This document shows, in pieces, positions 1 to 8,554 of a DNA stretch of 64,000 nt. Position 1 is the stretch's first letter. Each line of letters begins with the position of its first letter. Position numbers and translations under genes: made by a program. Under the pieces are notes generated by a model. The model saw only the letters and a list, made by a program, of their open reading frames with translations. It was not told the DNA's origin and searched no databases. The stretch covers positions 1-64,000 of the forward strand of contig NZ_QPEP01000017.1 in the NCBI RefSeq assembly GCF_003577475.1. Direction: 5' to 3'. The stretch is from Salinibius halmophilus (GTDB lineage: Bacteria > Pseudomonadota > Gammaproteobacteria > Pseudomonadales > Natronospirillaceae).

Positions 1-103
1 GAGCCGAATCTACGGAACAGCATCATAGTGCTAAGGTTTTACACAGGCTTCGATCCTAGCTTTGTATGAGATGCCGATAGCTAATCAGCATCTCTGGAGA
101 GAT

Positions 104-134
104 ACAAGGTTTTACAAACCGAAGGTTTGGGAGC
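104..134. repeat. dispersed repeat family A, half copy
   Basis: This is a single AAACCGAAGGTTT hairpin half of the family A repeat that recurs at 1118, 1327, 13923, 21214 and 39455. The partner half, the GTTGCCCGGC hairpin, is absent here. Bases 1-103 to its left show nothing I recognise. Confidence 0.6.
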
Positions 135-171
135 CAACAATTCTGAGAGACAAATAAACGAAAGTCGGAAC

Positions 172-199
172 GAAAACAGGGCAAGAAACCTCACCCTGT
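172..199 (-). terminator. probable intrinsic terminator of the 214-1005 gene
   Basis: On the minus strand an ACAGGG/CCCTGT stem with a 12-nt loop is followed by TTTTCG. It lies 15 bases past the stop codon of the outer-membrane protein gene. The stem is only 6 bp, so this is a modest call. Confidence 0.45.
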
Positions 200-213
200 C
201 TCGAAACTAGAAT

Positions 214-1005
214 TTAACGGAAGTAGATGCTGAAGCCTGTATTGATACCATAGCTATTGTAGCTAAAGCTGCTTTCGCCAAGGTTAACCTCTTCGCCGTC
301 GATAGTTTTTCCGGTTCTTGAAGACCGATCAAAGTAAACATCGCCATTAATAGAAAAATTAGCCACAGGGAAATACTTGACACCGAGTTTTGTGTCTATG
401 TCGAACCAGTTATCTGTTTGTTCACCGGTTTCGTCTGGGTCGGCATCAGAAGATGTATAGCTCCTGATCCCTGCTGTGCCTTGAGCGAACATCAGCATAG
501 TAGGTGATATGTCCATTCGGTACTTAACACCGCCCTTTACGTAATAGCTGCTGTAGCTCCAGCCATAGTCCGTAACTTCGCCATCCTTGTCAAAATCTCG
601 CTCGGCACCATCGGTGCTATATGAAACGTCTGCTAACAGTGCAACAGTATCTAGGACATAAAACTCTACGGTCGGACTAATTGTAAAGCTCATCCCGTTG
701 CTTGTTGATGTGGTTTCATCATCTGCATTAGTAAAGCTGCTACCACCATTGGCAATTGAAGCATAAGCACCAAGAATTAATGCATTGCTGATAGCATATC
801 TACCCGTAGCGCTTAGTCCCCAGTTATTGAAGCCATTGGATGTCGTTTCGGTACCAGCAGAGTTTGTACTGCTACTAGATGAAACACCAAAGCGAAGATC
901 AGATGATTGAGTACTGATTTCAAACTGACCCGTAGTGATATCTAGATTGCTTGCAAAGCTTGCACCTGCAATTAAGGTTGCAGACAAAAGCGTCCATCTT
1001 TTCAT
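214..1005 (-). CDS. outer-membrane beta-barrel-like protein
   Basis: 263 aa. The N-terminus has a Lys/Arg start followed by a hydrophobic signal peptide (about residues 1-19, cleavage near ASFA-S). The rest is Ser/Thr/Asn-rich with alternating aromatic residues and Gly turns, and it ends in Tyr-Phe-Arg. This pattern fits a small barrel of 8-10 strands in the outer membrane. An AGGAG ribosome site lies 7 bases before the ATG. It stands alone, flanked by repeats on both sides. I do not recognise a specific family. An OmpW- or OmpA-barrel-like porin is the best guess, with no predicted substrate. Confidence 0.6.
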   Translation of the reverse strand: MKRWTLLSATLIAGASFASNLDITTGQFEISTQSSDLRFGVSSSSSTNSAGTETTSNGFNNWGLSATGRYAISNALILGAYASIANGGSSFTNADDETTSTSNGMSFTISPTVEFYVLDTVALLADVSYSTDGAERDFDKDGEVTDYGWSYSSYYVKGGVKYRMDISPTMLMFAQGTAGIRSYTSSDADPDETGEQTDNWFDIDTKLGVKYFPVANFSINGDVYFDRSSRTGKTIDGEEVNLGESSFSYNSYGINTGFSIYFR

Positions 1006-1117
1006 GTTTTACTCCTAGTATTGTTTGGATTTTTAACTCCGTTTAACAGCATATTATCTGGATCTTTAATTTGTATTTCGGTTTGTATCTAAATTGTAAT
1101 TTAGTACCGTGGCATTC

Positions 1118-1191
1118 GTTGCCCGGCAGAGCCGTGCAACCTACAGGGTCACTTGGCACATTCTGGCGTAGGTTTTACAAACCGAAGGTTT
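1118..1191. repeat. dispersed repeat family A, complete copy
   Basis: The copy has two hairpins: a GTTGCCCGGC...GCCGTGCAAC stem, then the AAACCGAAGGTTT stem. It is nearly identical to 1327-1408. The whole 1006-1537 gap holds only this copy, an inverted family B copy and the second family A copy, apart from the promoter region of the gene to the right. Confidence 0.75.
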
Positions 1192-1195
1192 GGGA

Positions 1196-1296
1196 AACGT
1201 GGGGATGCGTCATCCCCGAGTGGTTTTATCGGGGATCTAGTTTTTAGGGCTTAATACTGCAACTAGATTCCCGCCTTCGCGGGAATGACTAATGGG
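1196..1296 (-). repeat. dispersed repeat family B, inverted copy
   Basis: Read on the minus strand, this is the two-hairpin unit found tandemly at 7737 and 19330: a TTCCCGC/GCGGGAA hairpin, an ATCTAGTTGCA linker and an ATCCCCGA/TCGGGGAT hairpin. Both arms are intact. Confidence 0.75.
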
Positions 1297-1326
1297 TGCG
1301 CGGGAATGGCGGTCTATCTATACACA

Positions 1327-1408
1327 TGTTGCCCGGCAGAGCCGTGCAACCTACAGGGTGACTTGGCACATTCTGGCGTAGGTTTTACAAACCGAAGGTT
1401 TGGGAAAC
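1327..1408. repeat. dispersed repeat family A, complete copy
   Basis: Second copy in the same gap as 1118-1191, differing by only a few bases. It ends about 130 bases before the exporter gene. Confidence 0.75.
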
Positions 1409-1537
1409 ACCACATCCAAAAAGTAACCGCCGTAAACATTGCCTAACTTCGTTTCTTTGAGTTTTTCACCACTACAATACGCTTGTTGCTAAGTCTTCAG
1501 GTATCATGCGCCCCCTTATTATTGTGGTGGAGTGGTT

Positions 1538-2710
1538 ATGCAGAACAAGATCCCATTAGGTTTTATCGTTATATTGGGCTTGGTCGGCATGATTACCCCA
1601 CTGGCGATCGATCTTTATCTACCTGCCATGCCTGCTATGGCGGCATCGTTAGGCACCGCCGAAACTACAGTGCAAATGACGCTGTCGGCCTATTTGGTTG
1701 GCTTTGCCCTAGGGCAGCTCGTATGGGGGCCACTATCTGATGCACTCGGTCGCAAACCCATCTTAATGTTCGGCTTGATCACCTTTATGCTCGCAAGTGC
1801 TTCCATTGCGCTAGTGGGTAGTGGTGCCTGGCTAATTATCTTCCGCATTATTCAGGGCATTGCAGGTGCTGCACCCGCTGCAGTGCTGCAAGGCCTTATT
1901 CGTGACCGCTATAGCCGTGACGATTTCTCTAGGGTGATGTCGTTTGTGACCTTGGTGGTGACGCTGGCACCAATGGTGGCGCCATTAGTCGGTGGTTTAA
2001 TCCTACAGGTCGCAAGCTGGCGCGCCATATTCTGGGTGTTGGTGGTGGCATCGTTCCTGATTGCCATATTGTGTTATTGGCAAATTGAAGAGTCGGTTAC
2101 TTACAAATATCGCCCCGAACTTGGCATAGTGCTGCGCAACTATTTGCAAATCTTCCGCACCCAGGGTGTTGTTTGGTATATGGGCATTAGCGGCTTTTCA
2201 TTTGCTGGCATGTTTATCTTTTTAACCAGTGGCAGCTTTGTTTATATGCAGCAATATGGCCTCAGTGAAACCCAGTTTGGCCTATTTTTTGCCCAGAATG
2301 TTTTCTTTTTAATGCTAATGACAAGCGTGAACAGTCGTTTTGTTAAACGTGTCGGCGCGCCGAATATGTTAAAAATTGGCGTGGTATTGCAAATGCTCGC
2401 TGGATTGTTAATTGTATTGGGCGCCATGTTAAGCAACAACATCTGGCTACTTGCGGTGCCGGTATCATTGTTTATTGCCATGATGTCTACTATCGGGTCA
2501 AACTCTATGGCTTGTTTGATGGATCAGTTTCCAGAAAAGGCAGGTACAGCGGGTGCGGCTGCGGCAACATTTCGTTTTGGTGTAGGTGGCGCAATTGGTT
2601 TTGTTGTGTCGCTACTGCCGGTGACCGCCGTTTTTATGGCGGCCTCCATGTTAGCCAGCAGCATTATTGGCTTGTTATGTTTGCTGATGCTACCAAAGCT
2701 GGCGCGTTAG
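1538..2710 (+). CDS. MFS drug exporter, Bcr/CflA type
   Basis: 390 aa, about the usual length (~400) for Bcr/CflA drug:H+ antiporters of the inner membrane. About 12 hydrophobic segments are visible. The loop between segments 2 and 3 carries the MFS signature GPLSDALGRKP near residues 70-82, and the first segment contains the family-typical PLAIDLYLPAMP (about residues 22-33). A GTG six bases upstream (1532) also opens the frame, but the GGAG ribosome site at 1529-1532 overlaps it and sits 5 bases before the ATG at 1538, so I prefer the ATG. Likely role: proton-driven efflux of small toxic compounds. The substrate cannot be predicted. Single gene, with no obvious linked regulator. Confidence 0.88.
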   Translation: MQNKIPLGFIVILGLVGMITPLAIDLYLPAMPAMAASLGTAETTVQMTLSAYLVGFALGQLVWGPLSDALGRKPILMFGLITFMLASASIALVGSGAWLIIFRIIQGIAGAAPAAVLQGLIRDRYSRDDFSRVMSFVTLVVTLAPMVAPLVGGLILQVASWRAIFWVLVVASFLIAILCYWQIEESVTYKYRPELGIVLRNYLQIFRTQGVVWYMGISGFSFAGMFIFLTSGSFVYMQQYGLSETQFGLFFAQNVFFLMLMTSVNSRFVKRVGAPNMLKIGVVLQMLAGLLIVLGAMLSNNIWLLAVPVSLFIAMMSTIGSNSMACLMDQFPEKAGTAGAAAATFRFGVGGAIGFVVSLLPVTAVFMAASMLASSIIGLLCLLMLPKLAR

Positions 2711-2877
2711 TCGCGCTGCCAGTGCACTGCTGATCGCCATAGTAGTTGTTGGCATAATTACAATTTTGCTCACTAGTCTTCATCGTTCATCTCCTTGGTT
2801 ATTGATGAAGCTAGTGTGCGTTTGTTAGGTTGATTTGTGAAATTAAACGTTCCTATCGTAACGATATGTAAAATAGA

Positions 2878-4497
2878 TTAATCGCCAAGGTCAAAAATCA
2901 CCGCTTCGTATGGCTGATAGTGCCCAGAAATCTGCTGGCGGTTACCATAATTGCCAACGACTTGTTCGCCATGTCCGTTATAAGAAAAAGCCGCAGGTTC
3001 GGCTGACAGATTCACCACAACTAAAGCAGCTTCTTCGGCAAGGTGGCGCTTAAACACCAGTAGTTGTGGGTCGTCTGGCAGCAACATGAAAAACTCACCA
3101 TACACCAACACTGGCCATGTTTTACGTAAGGCAATCAGTTGTTGGTAGCAATATAGAATGGAATCTGGTTCTACCAATGCTTGCCCAACGTTGATCTGCT
3201 GAAAATTGTCGTTTAAGCCTATCCAGGGTTCAGCTTTAGAAAACCCAGCATGAGCCGAAGCTGACCATTGCATCGGCGTGCGCGCATTGTCCCGGCCATG
3301 GCGAAAAATGCCGGTCATAATGTCTTCTTCCGCCCAACCTTGCGAGCGTTTCTCATGGTAGTGATTGAGTGTTTCGATATCTCGGTAGTCATCAATGTGC
3401 TCGAACTGCACATTGGTCATGCCAATTTCTTCCCCCTGGTAAATATAAGGTGTGCCTTTTAGGGCAAACTGAATCATGGCCAGTGCTTTCGCCGATGGCT
3501 CCCGGTAGTCGCCCTCATGGCCAAAGGTGCTGACCGCTCGTGGCAGATCATGGTTGCCCCAAAACTGAGCAATCCAGCCATTGCCGATTTGTTGCTGCCA
3601 GCGCTCAAGTTGCTGCTTGAAAGCGATGAGGTTAAACGGTCTCGCTCGCCATTTACCGTGTTCAGGGTGATGCAGCTGCAGTATGTGTTCAAACTGAAAC
3701 AGCATAGACAGTTCGCCACGTTCAGGGCGCGTCATCAGTTTGGCAGTTTCTGGAGTTGCACTCCATACCTCGCCAACGGTAATGGCTTGCTGCGGTGCGA
3801 AGCACTGTTGGTTCATATTCTGCAATAACTTATGCAAGTGTGGGCCATTGGCCAAGATGCCCGCATCAATGTCCTTGCCAATTAAATCGACTACATCTAA
3901 GCGAAAACCAGCAATGCCTTGTTGCAGCCACCAGTTGATGATTTTATGCATGGCTTGTTGCACGTCTGGGTGGCGCCAGTTGAGATCCGGTTGCGCGCTA
4001 GCAAACTGGTGGAAATAATACTCGCCGGTTTGTTCATCCAGCGTCCACATACTGCCACCAAAGTATGATGTGGGGTTAAACTGAGGTGGTTGTCCTTGCT
4101 CGTCGGGTTGGCGCCAAATGTAAAAATCTCGATAAGGGTTTTGTTTGCTGCTGCGCGACTGCTGAAACCACTCATGTTGATCAGAGGTATGGTTGAGCAC
4201 CAAGTCCATAATAATGTGAATGCCACGTGCTTTCGCCGCTTTGATGAGCGCCTGCATGTCTTCCATGCTGCCGAATTCAGGCGCGATGGCACAATAATCA
4301 CTGATGTCATAACCATTGTCTGCCATAGGCGAAGCATACACCGGGCACAGCCAAATAATGCTGATACCTAGTTTGCATAAGTAGTCGAGGCGGCTGATGA
4401 TACCTGGAATATCGCCCATACCATCACCATTGCTGTCTTGAAAACTGCGCGGGTAGATTTGATAGACAGTCGCAGAATGCCACCATTGTTGGCTCAT
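2878..4497 (-). CDS. GH13 alpha-glucosidase (oligo-1,6-glucosidase-like)
   Basis: 539 aa from the ATG at 4497. The frame stays open to 4680, but GGTGA 5 bases before 4497 and the family-typical QWWHSATVYQIYPRSF start favour the shorter form. The four GH13 regions are present: DLVLNHT (about 97-104), GFRLDVVD with the Asp nucleophile near 200, GEVW with the acid/base Glu near 241, and NHD near 315. QPDLNW (region V) marks the oligo-1,6-glucosidase subfamily. Val directly after the nucleophile is associated in this subfamily with alpha-1,6 cleavage. There is no signal peptide, so it should act in the cytoplasm on short alpha-glucans, possibly products of the secreted amylase at 5777-7723. Confidence 0.9.
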   Translation of the reverse strand: MSQQWWHSATVYQIYPRSFQDSNGDGMGDIPGIISRLDYLCKLGISIIWLCPVYASPMADNGYDISDYCAIAPEFGSMEDMQALIKAAKARGIHIIMDLVLNHTSDQHEWFQQSRSSKQNPYRDFYIWRQPDEQGQPPQFNPTSYFGGSMWTLDEQTGEYYFHQFASAQPDLNWRHPDVQQAMHKIINWWLQQGIAGFRLDVVDLIGKDIDAGILANGPHLHKLLQNMNQQCFAPQQAITVGEVWSATPETAKLMTRPERGELSMLFQFEHILQLHHPEHGKWRARPFNLIAFKQQLERWQQQIGNGWIAQFWGNHDLPRAVSTFGHEGDYREPSAKALAMIQFALKGTPYIYQGEEIGMTNVQFEHIDDYRDIETLNHYHEKRSQGWAEEDIMTGIFRHGRDNARTPMQWSASAHAGFSKAEPWIGLNDNFQQINVGQALVEPDSILYCYQQLIALRKTWPVLVYGEFFMLLPDDPQLLVFKRHLAEEAALVVVNLSAEPAAFSYNGHGEQVVGNYGNRQQISGHYQPYEAVIFDLGD

Positions 4498-4640
4498 AGA
4501 TTCACCAAAAATTATTAGGTTTGCCATATAGGTTAGCTGCTTTTTTGCTAGCGACACGCTTATCGCATCATGTTGCCATTTATCGATTGCAACTGGTTTC
4601 AAGCTGCGAAATCGGCATAGTGGTTTGGCAATCGTAGAGG

Positions 4641-4775
4641 GAGCCTCTAAAACCTCGGAGGCGAAATTTTGACGAGGCAAAAAACGGCGAAAAGGCGGAG
4701 TTTACTGTAGTAAATGAGTACTTTGAGCCGTTTTTTAACGAAGTCAAAATGAGAAAAAGAGGTTTTAGAGGTTTC
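4641..4775. repeat. MITE-like long imperfect palindrome
   Basis: The outer arms CCTCTAAAACCTC and GAGGTTTTAGAGG enclose further matching segments: TTTTGAC with GTCAAAA, AAAAAACGGC with GCCGTTTTTT, and a centre AGTTTACTGTAGTAAA. Together they form an imperfect inverted repeat of about 135 bp with ~60-bp arms and no coding content. It separates the divergent glucosidase and lipoprotein genes and ends just before the lipoprotein ribosome site. Elements of this form (a MITE or structured intergenic repeat) occur in many gammaproteobacteria. The family name is not known to me. Confidence 0.6.
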
Positions 4776-4787
4776 CTAGAGGGAATT

Positions 4788-5483
4788 ATGCGTACCAGAT
4801 TTTTACTCGGACTCAGCACCATAAGCTTGGTTGCGTGCCAGCCAGCACCACCAGTTGAAAAAAACAGTGAAGCCAAGTTTGTGGCGCCAACAGATCCAAT
4901 TGTGATTGTTATATCTAAAACGCCACGCCCACCCGTGCCATCTTGGATACTCACCCCACCAACTGAGCCGACAACAACTAGGACACCCACACTAACAGGG
5001 ACACCCACGCTTACACCCACACTAACCGGGACACCCACCCTGACACCTACAACAACAGGAACACCCACACTAACAGGGACGCCCACACTAACGGGCACAC
5101 CAACAGGGACACCCACGCCAACAGATGCGCCTAATCCAATGCCGGTAAGTAGTACGCCTATCGTTGAGCCAACAGTGACCGATGCGCCAATTCTGCAACC
5201 ACCACCGGGTCAAAAACCAGCACCCGAGCGCTATGTCAACTTGTCTTGGAGCCCGCCTAGTCAGCGCGAAGATGGCACAATGCTGGATGAAAGCGAAATA
5301 TCGGCATATGAGATTCGCTACTTCACAAACAAAACATTAGTAGCGACCACCTTGGTGCCGGGCTGGCATACGCATGCACAAATCTTGGTGACCGACTCAC
5401 ATCGCTTTGAGATCGCAACCATAGATACCGACGGGTTAAGAAGCGACTTTGTTTCAGCTACTTACGTGCCAAACCAAAATTAG
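4788..5483 (+). CDS. Thr/Pro-repeat lipoprotein with FN3-like tail
   Basis: 231 aa from the ATG at 4788, which has AGAGGGA 4 bases upstream. The open frame starts earlier, at 4749, inside the palindrome. A lipoprotein signal ends in LVAC with Cys17. Residues ~60-115 are repeats of the short unit GTPTLT(PT), encoded by near-identical DNA copies at 4980-5125, which suggests replication slippage and variable length. After a Pro-rich stretch the C-terminal ~85 residues (YVNLSWSPPS onward) resemble a single fibronectin-III-like domain. Likely a surface-anchored protein with a stiff, possibly O-glycosylated spacer. The ligand is unknown. Confidence 0.7.
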   Translation: MRTRFLLGLSTISLVACQPAPPVEKNSEAKFVAPTDPIVIVISKTPRPPVPSWILTPPTEPTTTRTPTLTGTPTLTPTLTGTPTLTPTTTGTPTLTGTPTLTGTPTGTPTPTDAPNPMPVSSTPIVEPTVTDAPILQPPPGQKPAPERYVNLSWSPPSQREDGTMLDESEISAYEIRYFTNKTLVATTLVPGWHTHAQILVTDSHRFEIATIDTDGLRSDFVSATYVPNQN

Positions 5484-5554
5484 CCGCGATAGAGGGCTAA
5501 ATTGTACTTCTAGTCGTAAACATTGCCTAAACCGTACGACTAGGATGATTCATT

Positions 5555-5719
5555 ATGTTTGGACTGTTTAAATCTGACCCAAAAAAGAAATTGCAAAAGC
5601 AATACGAACAAGTGCTGGGGCAAGCTCAACATGCGCAGCGCAATGGCGATATGAAGTTGTTCGCCGAGCTATCTGCAAAAGCCGATGCCATCTACCAAGA
5701 AATCAAAAAGCTTGGCTAA
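5555..5719 (+). CDS. small DUF6435-like protein
   Basis: 54 aa, starting MFGLFKSDPKKKLQKQYEQV and ending in a short amphipathic helix with KKLG. The sequence matches my memory of a conserved small cytoplasmic family (MFGLF.. start, two Lys-rich helices, DUF6435 / Lacal_2735-like) found in proteobacteria and Bacteroidetes. AGGA lies about 9 bases before the ATG. Function unknown. The two predicted helices (residues ~8-27 and 30-53) suggest a helical hairpin. It sits alone between the lipoprotein and the amylase, in the same direction. Confidence 0.7.
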   Translation: MFGLFKSDPKKKLQKQYEQVLGQAQHAQRNGDMKLFAELSAKADAIYQEIKKLG

Positions 5720-5776
5720 TTAATCTTTCAGTTGGGGCTATGCTTAATGGAAATAACATTCTCTTTGGGATAGCCC

Positions 5777-7723
5777 ATGCGCTGCTTCACTCTGCTGGTA
5801 TTGCTGCCTATTCTGGCCAATGCCGCCATAATTCGCCAACCTATGTATTTAATGCTCGACGGTATGAATACCGAGCAACGCTTACTGTTTCGAGGTTCAG
5901 ATAACTACCGAACCAAGTTAGACTTAGAGCAAGGTAGCTATGACATTGCCATCAACTCTGAAAACTGTCAGTACCAGTTTGGTGGTAGTGGGTCGATCAC
6001 ACTGGATGAGCCCAAGCCTGTTGAGCCTTGTGTAACGACGCCCATCCGTTTAACAATATCCAATAATGGTACTTATACCGTTACCTTCAATGCCAGCTCA
6101 CAAAGCATTACCGTTACAACAGAAGAAACAATCGTGCGCGCGCCGCCTCCAGTTAGCTGCCCAGTGCCAGCGGGTAATACCATTGATGTCAGCCAGCACT
6201 TCGCCGAGGGTACATCGCTGATCAACCTGATAGACGGATCAATCACCACAGTAGAGAATGGCTTAGTCGCCAGTGCACAAAAAGGCCTTCATATCTTTGC
6301 CGAAAGCGAGCAGGGGAAAACAGCCTGGCAGTGGCAAGGTGCCAATATTTATTTTGTGATGACCGACCGCTTTGCCAACGGCAATGAGCAAAATGACAAT
6401 GCGTATGGCCGAGTAACCGACGATAACAGAGACAATATCGGCACCTTTCATGGTGGTGACTTGCAAGGGGTAATCGAGCAACTCGACTATCTCGCTGAGC
6501 TTGGCATCGACGCGATTTGGTTAACGCCACTTTATGAACAAGTACATGGCTATGTAAACGGCTATAACGACCAGTTTCCTTTTTATGCCTATCACGGTTA
6601 TTGGCCACGCGACTTTACTCAGATTGACGCGAACTTTGGTGATACCGAGGCCCTAAAGACTTTAGTTGAGCAAGCCCACTTGCGGGGCATGCGCGTCATA
6701 TTGGATGTGATAATGAACCATGCTGGTTATGCTACGCTAGCCGACCTGCAGGGAACGCCCCTGGTAATGGGCGAACCAGAGCAATGGCAAGATTGGGCGC
6801 AGGTGATTGATTGGCAAAGTGATGCGTGGCAACAACACTGGTGGTCGCCCGAGTGGATACGAGCAGATTTACCAGGCTACCAACGCCCTGGTGGTGATGA
6901 CATCACGATGGCGTTGGCTGGGTTGCCGGATTTTATTACCGAAAGCAATCAAACCGTTCGCCCACCGCCGTGGATCAATGATCAAGCAGACAAAACAACC
7001 ATCGACCATCTAGTAGGGTGGCACAGTGATTGGATCAAAACCTATGGTTTTGATGGCTTGCGTATCGATACAGCAAAACATATTGAAGTTGAGCATTGGC
7101 AAAGGCTGAAAAACGCCGCGCAGGCCGCCAGAAACGAATGGTCGGCAGCCAACCCAGATGACCCATTTGCCAATACGCCAATCTTTATGATGGGCGAGGT
7201 GTATGGGCAAGGCGTGGTGCGCAATTATTATTATGACTATGGTTTTGATGCCTTAATTAACTTCGATTTTCAAAACAAAGCCGTGCCATTCGCCCAGTGT
7301 TTAACCCTTGCCGATGGCACCTATCAGTATTACGCCGATGCTAACGTGCCAATTGTAAGCTACCTATCAAGCCATGATACCAAGCTGTTTTTTGACCAGT
7401 ATGAGAACCTCGCACTACAACGAGGCGCTGCTGAAGCTCTGGCATTATTACCTGGTGCCATACAAATCACCTACGGCGATGAAACCGCCAGAACAGGAGG
7501 TCCACATGCGGGCGATTTTCACCAAGCCACACGCTCGGATATGAACTGGTCACAAATCACCGGCGAGCGCCAAGCGCTATTAGAATATTGGCAACAACTG
7601 CTTAATATTCGCCAAGCACAGCCGGTTATTGGCTTAGGTGAACACATAAAACTAAGCGATGCGCCATACGCGTTTATTCGCCAAAACGAGCACGATAAAG
7701 TGCTGGTTTTGTGGCAGTACTAG
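5777..7723 (+). CDS. secreted GH13 alpha-amylase, MalS-like
   Basis: 648 aa with a signal peptide cleaved near ANA-A (residue 17). Residues ~18-185 form a beta-rich, Cys-containing N-terminal region that may bind starch. The catalytic barrel starts at IYFVMTDRFANG (~190). Catalytic regions: DVIMNHAG (~309), GLRIDTAKH with the Asp nucleophile near 429, GEVYGQG with the Glu acid/base near 473, and SSHD with the third Asp near 534. The YHGYWPRDFTQID segment is typical of the MalS-type subfamily (GH13_19). Expected role: endo-hydrolysis of maltodextrin or starch in the periplasm or medium. TTTGGGA precedes the start. Short oligosaccharides released could be handled by the glucosidase at 2878-4497. 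Confidence 0.88.
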   Translation: MRCFTLLVLLPILANAAIIRQPMYLMLDGMNTEQRLLFRGSDNYRTKLDLEQGSYDIAINSENCQYQFGGSGSITLDEPKPVEPCVTTPIRLTISNNGTYTVTFNASSQSITVTTEETIVRAPPPVSCPVPAGNTIDVSQHFAEGTSLINLIDGSITTVENGLVASAQKGLHIFAESEQGKTAWQWQGANIYFVMTDRFANGNEQNDNAYGRVTDDNRDNIGTFHGGDLQGVIEQLDYLAELGIDAIWLTPLYEQVHGYVNGYNDQFPFYAYHGYWPRDFTQIDANFGDTEALKTLVEQAHLRGMRVILDVIMNHAGYATLADLQGTPLVMGEPEQWQDWAQVIDWQSDAWQQHWWSPEWIRADLPGYQRPGGDDITMALAGLPDFITESNQTVRPPPWINDQADKTTIDHLVGWHSDWIKTYGFDGLRIDTAKHIEVEHWQRLKNAAQAARNEWSAANPDDPFANTPIFMMGEVYGQGVVRNYYYDYGFDALINFDFQNKAVPFAQCLTLADGTYQYYADANVPIVSYLSSHDTKLFFDQYENLALQRGAAEALALLPGAIQITYGDETARTGGPHAGDFHQATRSDMNWSQITGERQALLEYWQQLLNIRQAQPVIGLGEHIKLSDAPYAFIRQNEHDKVLVLWQY

Positions 7724-7736
7724 GGCTGGCCAGCAC

Positions 7737-7938
7737 GTCATTCCCGCGCAGGCGGGAATCTAGTTGCACTATTAAACCTCACAAACTGGATCCCCGATAA
7801 AAGCACTCGGGGATGACTGCATTGGTCATTCCCGCGCAGGCGGGAATCTAGTTGCACTATTAAACCTCACAAACTGGATCCCCGATAAAAGCACTCGGGG
7901 ATGACTGCATTGGTCATTCCCGCGCAGGCGGGAATCTA
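7737..7938. repeat. tandem family B repeats, 88-bp period
   Basis: Two full units and the first hairpin of a third start at 7737, 7825 and 7913, an exact 88-bp spacing. Each unit has a TTCCCGC/GCGGGAA hairpin and an ATCCCCGA/TCGGGGAT hairpin. The copies are virtually identical, so the duplication is recent. The array fills the gap between the convergent amylase and lipoprotein genes. Confidence 0.85.
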
Positions 7939-7961
7939 GCTTCGTTCCCCAAACCGTCCAA

Positions 7962-8486
7962 CTACTGCTGCTGTATGGTTAAAATCACTTCTCCTAAGTT
8001 GAATCCAAACTTAGAAATATTGGTGCGGTTGATTAGGGTGTCCTCGGTGATTAAGTACATCCAGTCATCCATGGTCACGGCAATCTCACCATCACCGAAA
8101 GGCAGCATTAGTTGATACTTCATTTGCAGGGCGTTGCCAGCAACACGCATGGTGGTAGGTTCCACTACATCGCCAGCTACTGCCGCGTAGCTGCCGTCAC
8201 CATTTGGCGTGAGTGTCCAAACTCGCGTTTGCTCTTCGCCATCCGACCAAACAAAAAACTCATCTAGGGTGCCAACACCATCTACCCAGTAGGCATCTAT
8301 ATCTGCCACGAAGCGACGTGTTACTTCACCAGAGCGGTTGGTGACCATGCCGTATGCCTTTAATGGGCCATTAAAGAACTGCTCGGGAATAAACTCGGGC
8401 GTTTGTTCTTGGTACTGAACTAAGGATTGACTTGCACAGCCGCTTAGTACGGCCGCAGTAAAAAGTGCGAATAGTAATTTATACAT
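7962..8486 (-). CDS. DUF3833 family lipoprotein
   Basis: 174 aa with a lipobox LSGC and Cys17. The body matches the DUF3833 family: the early FNGPLKAYG, a repeated series of short strands including DIDAYWVDG, and the MDDWMYLI motif near residue 140. The fold is probably a lipocalin-like beta barrel anchored to the outer-membrane inner leaflet. Function unknown. The ribosome site GGAG lies inside the 3' arm of a terminator-like hairpin (8487-8517) that also ends the SulP operon upstream, so expression may depend on read-through or on its own promoter in the 70-base gap. Confidence 0.75.
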   Translation of the reverse strand: MYKLLFALFTAAVLSGCASQSLVQYQEQTPEFIPEQFFNGPLKAYGMVTNRSGEVTRRFVADIDAYWVDGVGTLDEFFVWSDGEEQTRVWTLTPNGDGSYAAVAGDVVEPTTMRVAGNALQMKYQLMLPFGDGEIAVTMDDWMYLITEDTLINRTNISKFGFNLGEVILTIQQQ

Positions 8487-8517
8487 AAAAAAGCTCCATT
8501 GTAGTTAATGGAGCTTT
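8487..8517 (-). terminator. intrinsic terminator overlapping a ribosome site
   Basis: On the minus strand AAAGCTCCATT and AATGGAGCTTT form an 11-bp stem with a 6-nt loop, followed by a run of six T. It lies 38 bases beyond the SulP stop. The run of T abuts the ATG of the DUF3833 gene, and the GGAG of that gene is part of the stem. Confidence 0.8.
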
Positions 8518-8554
8518 ACGTACAGAATGAGTGCTTGGCTCTAGTGAATGAAAA

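Noticed and set aside
2664-2783. 39-codon frame on the minus strand with AGGAG 7 bases before ATG
   Set aside because: Good ribosome site, but most of it overlaps the 3' end of the exporter gene on the other strand, and the composition (MKTSEQNCNYANNYYGD) resembles nothing known. Not enough to call a gene.
4580-5116. 178-codon minus-strand frame of Val/Gly/Pro repeats
   Set aside because: Antisense shadow of the Thr/Pro repeat of the lipoprotein at 4788-5483.
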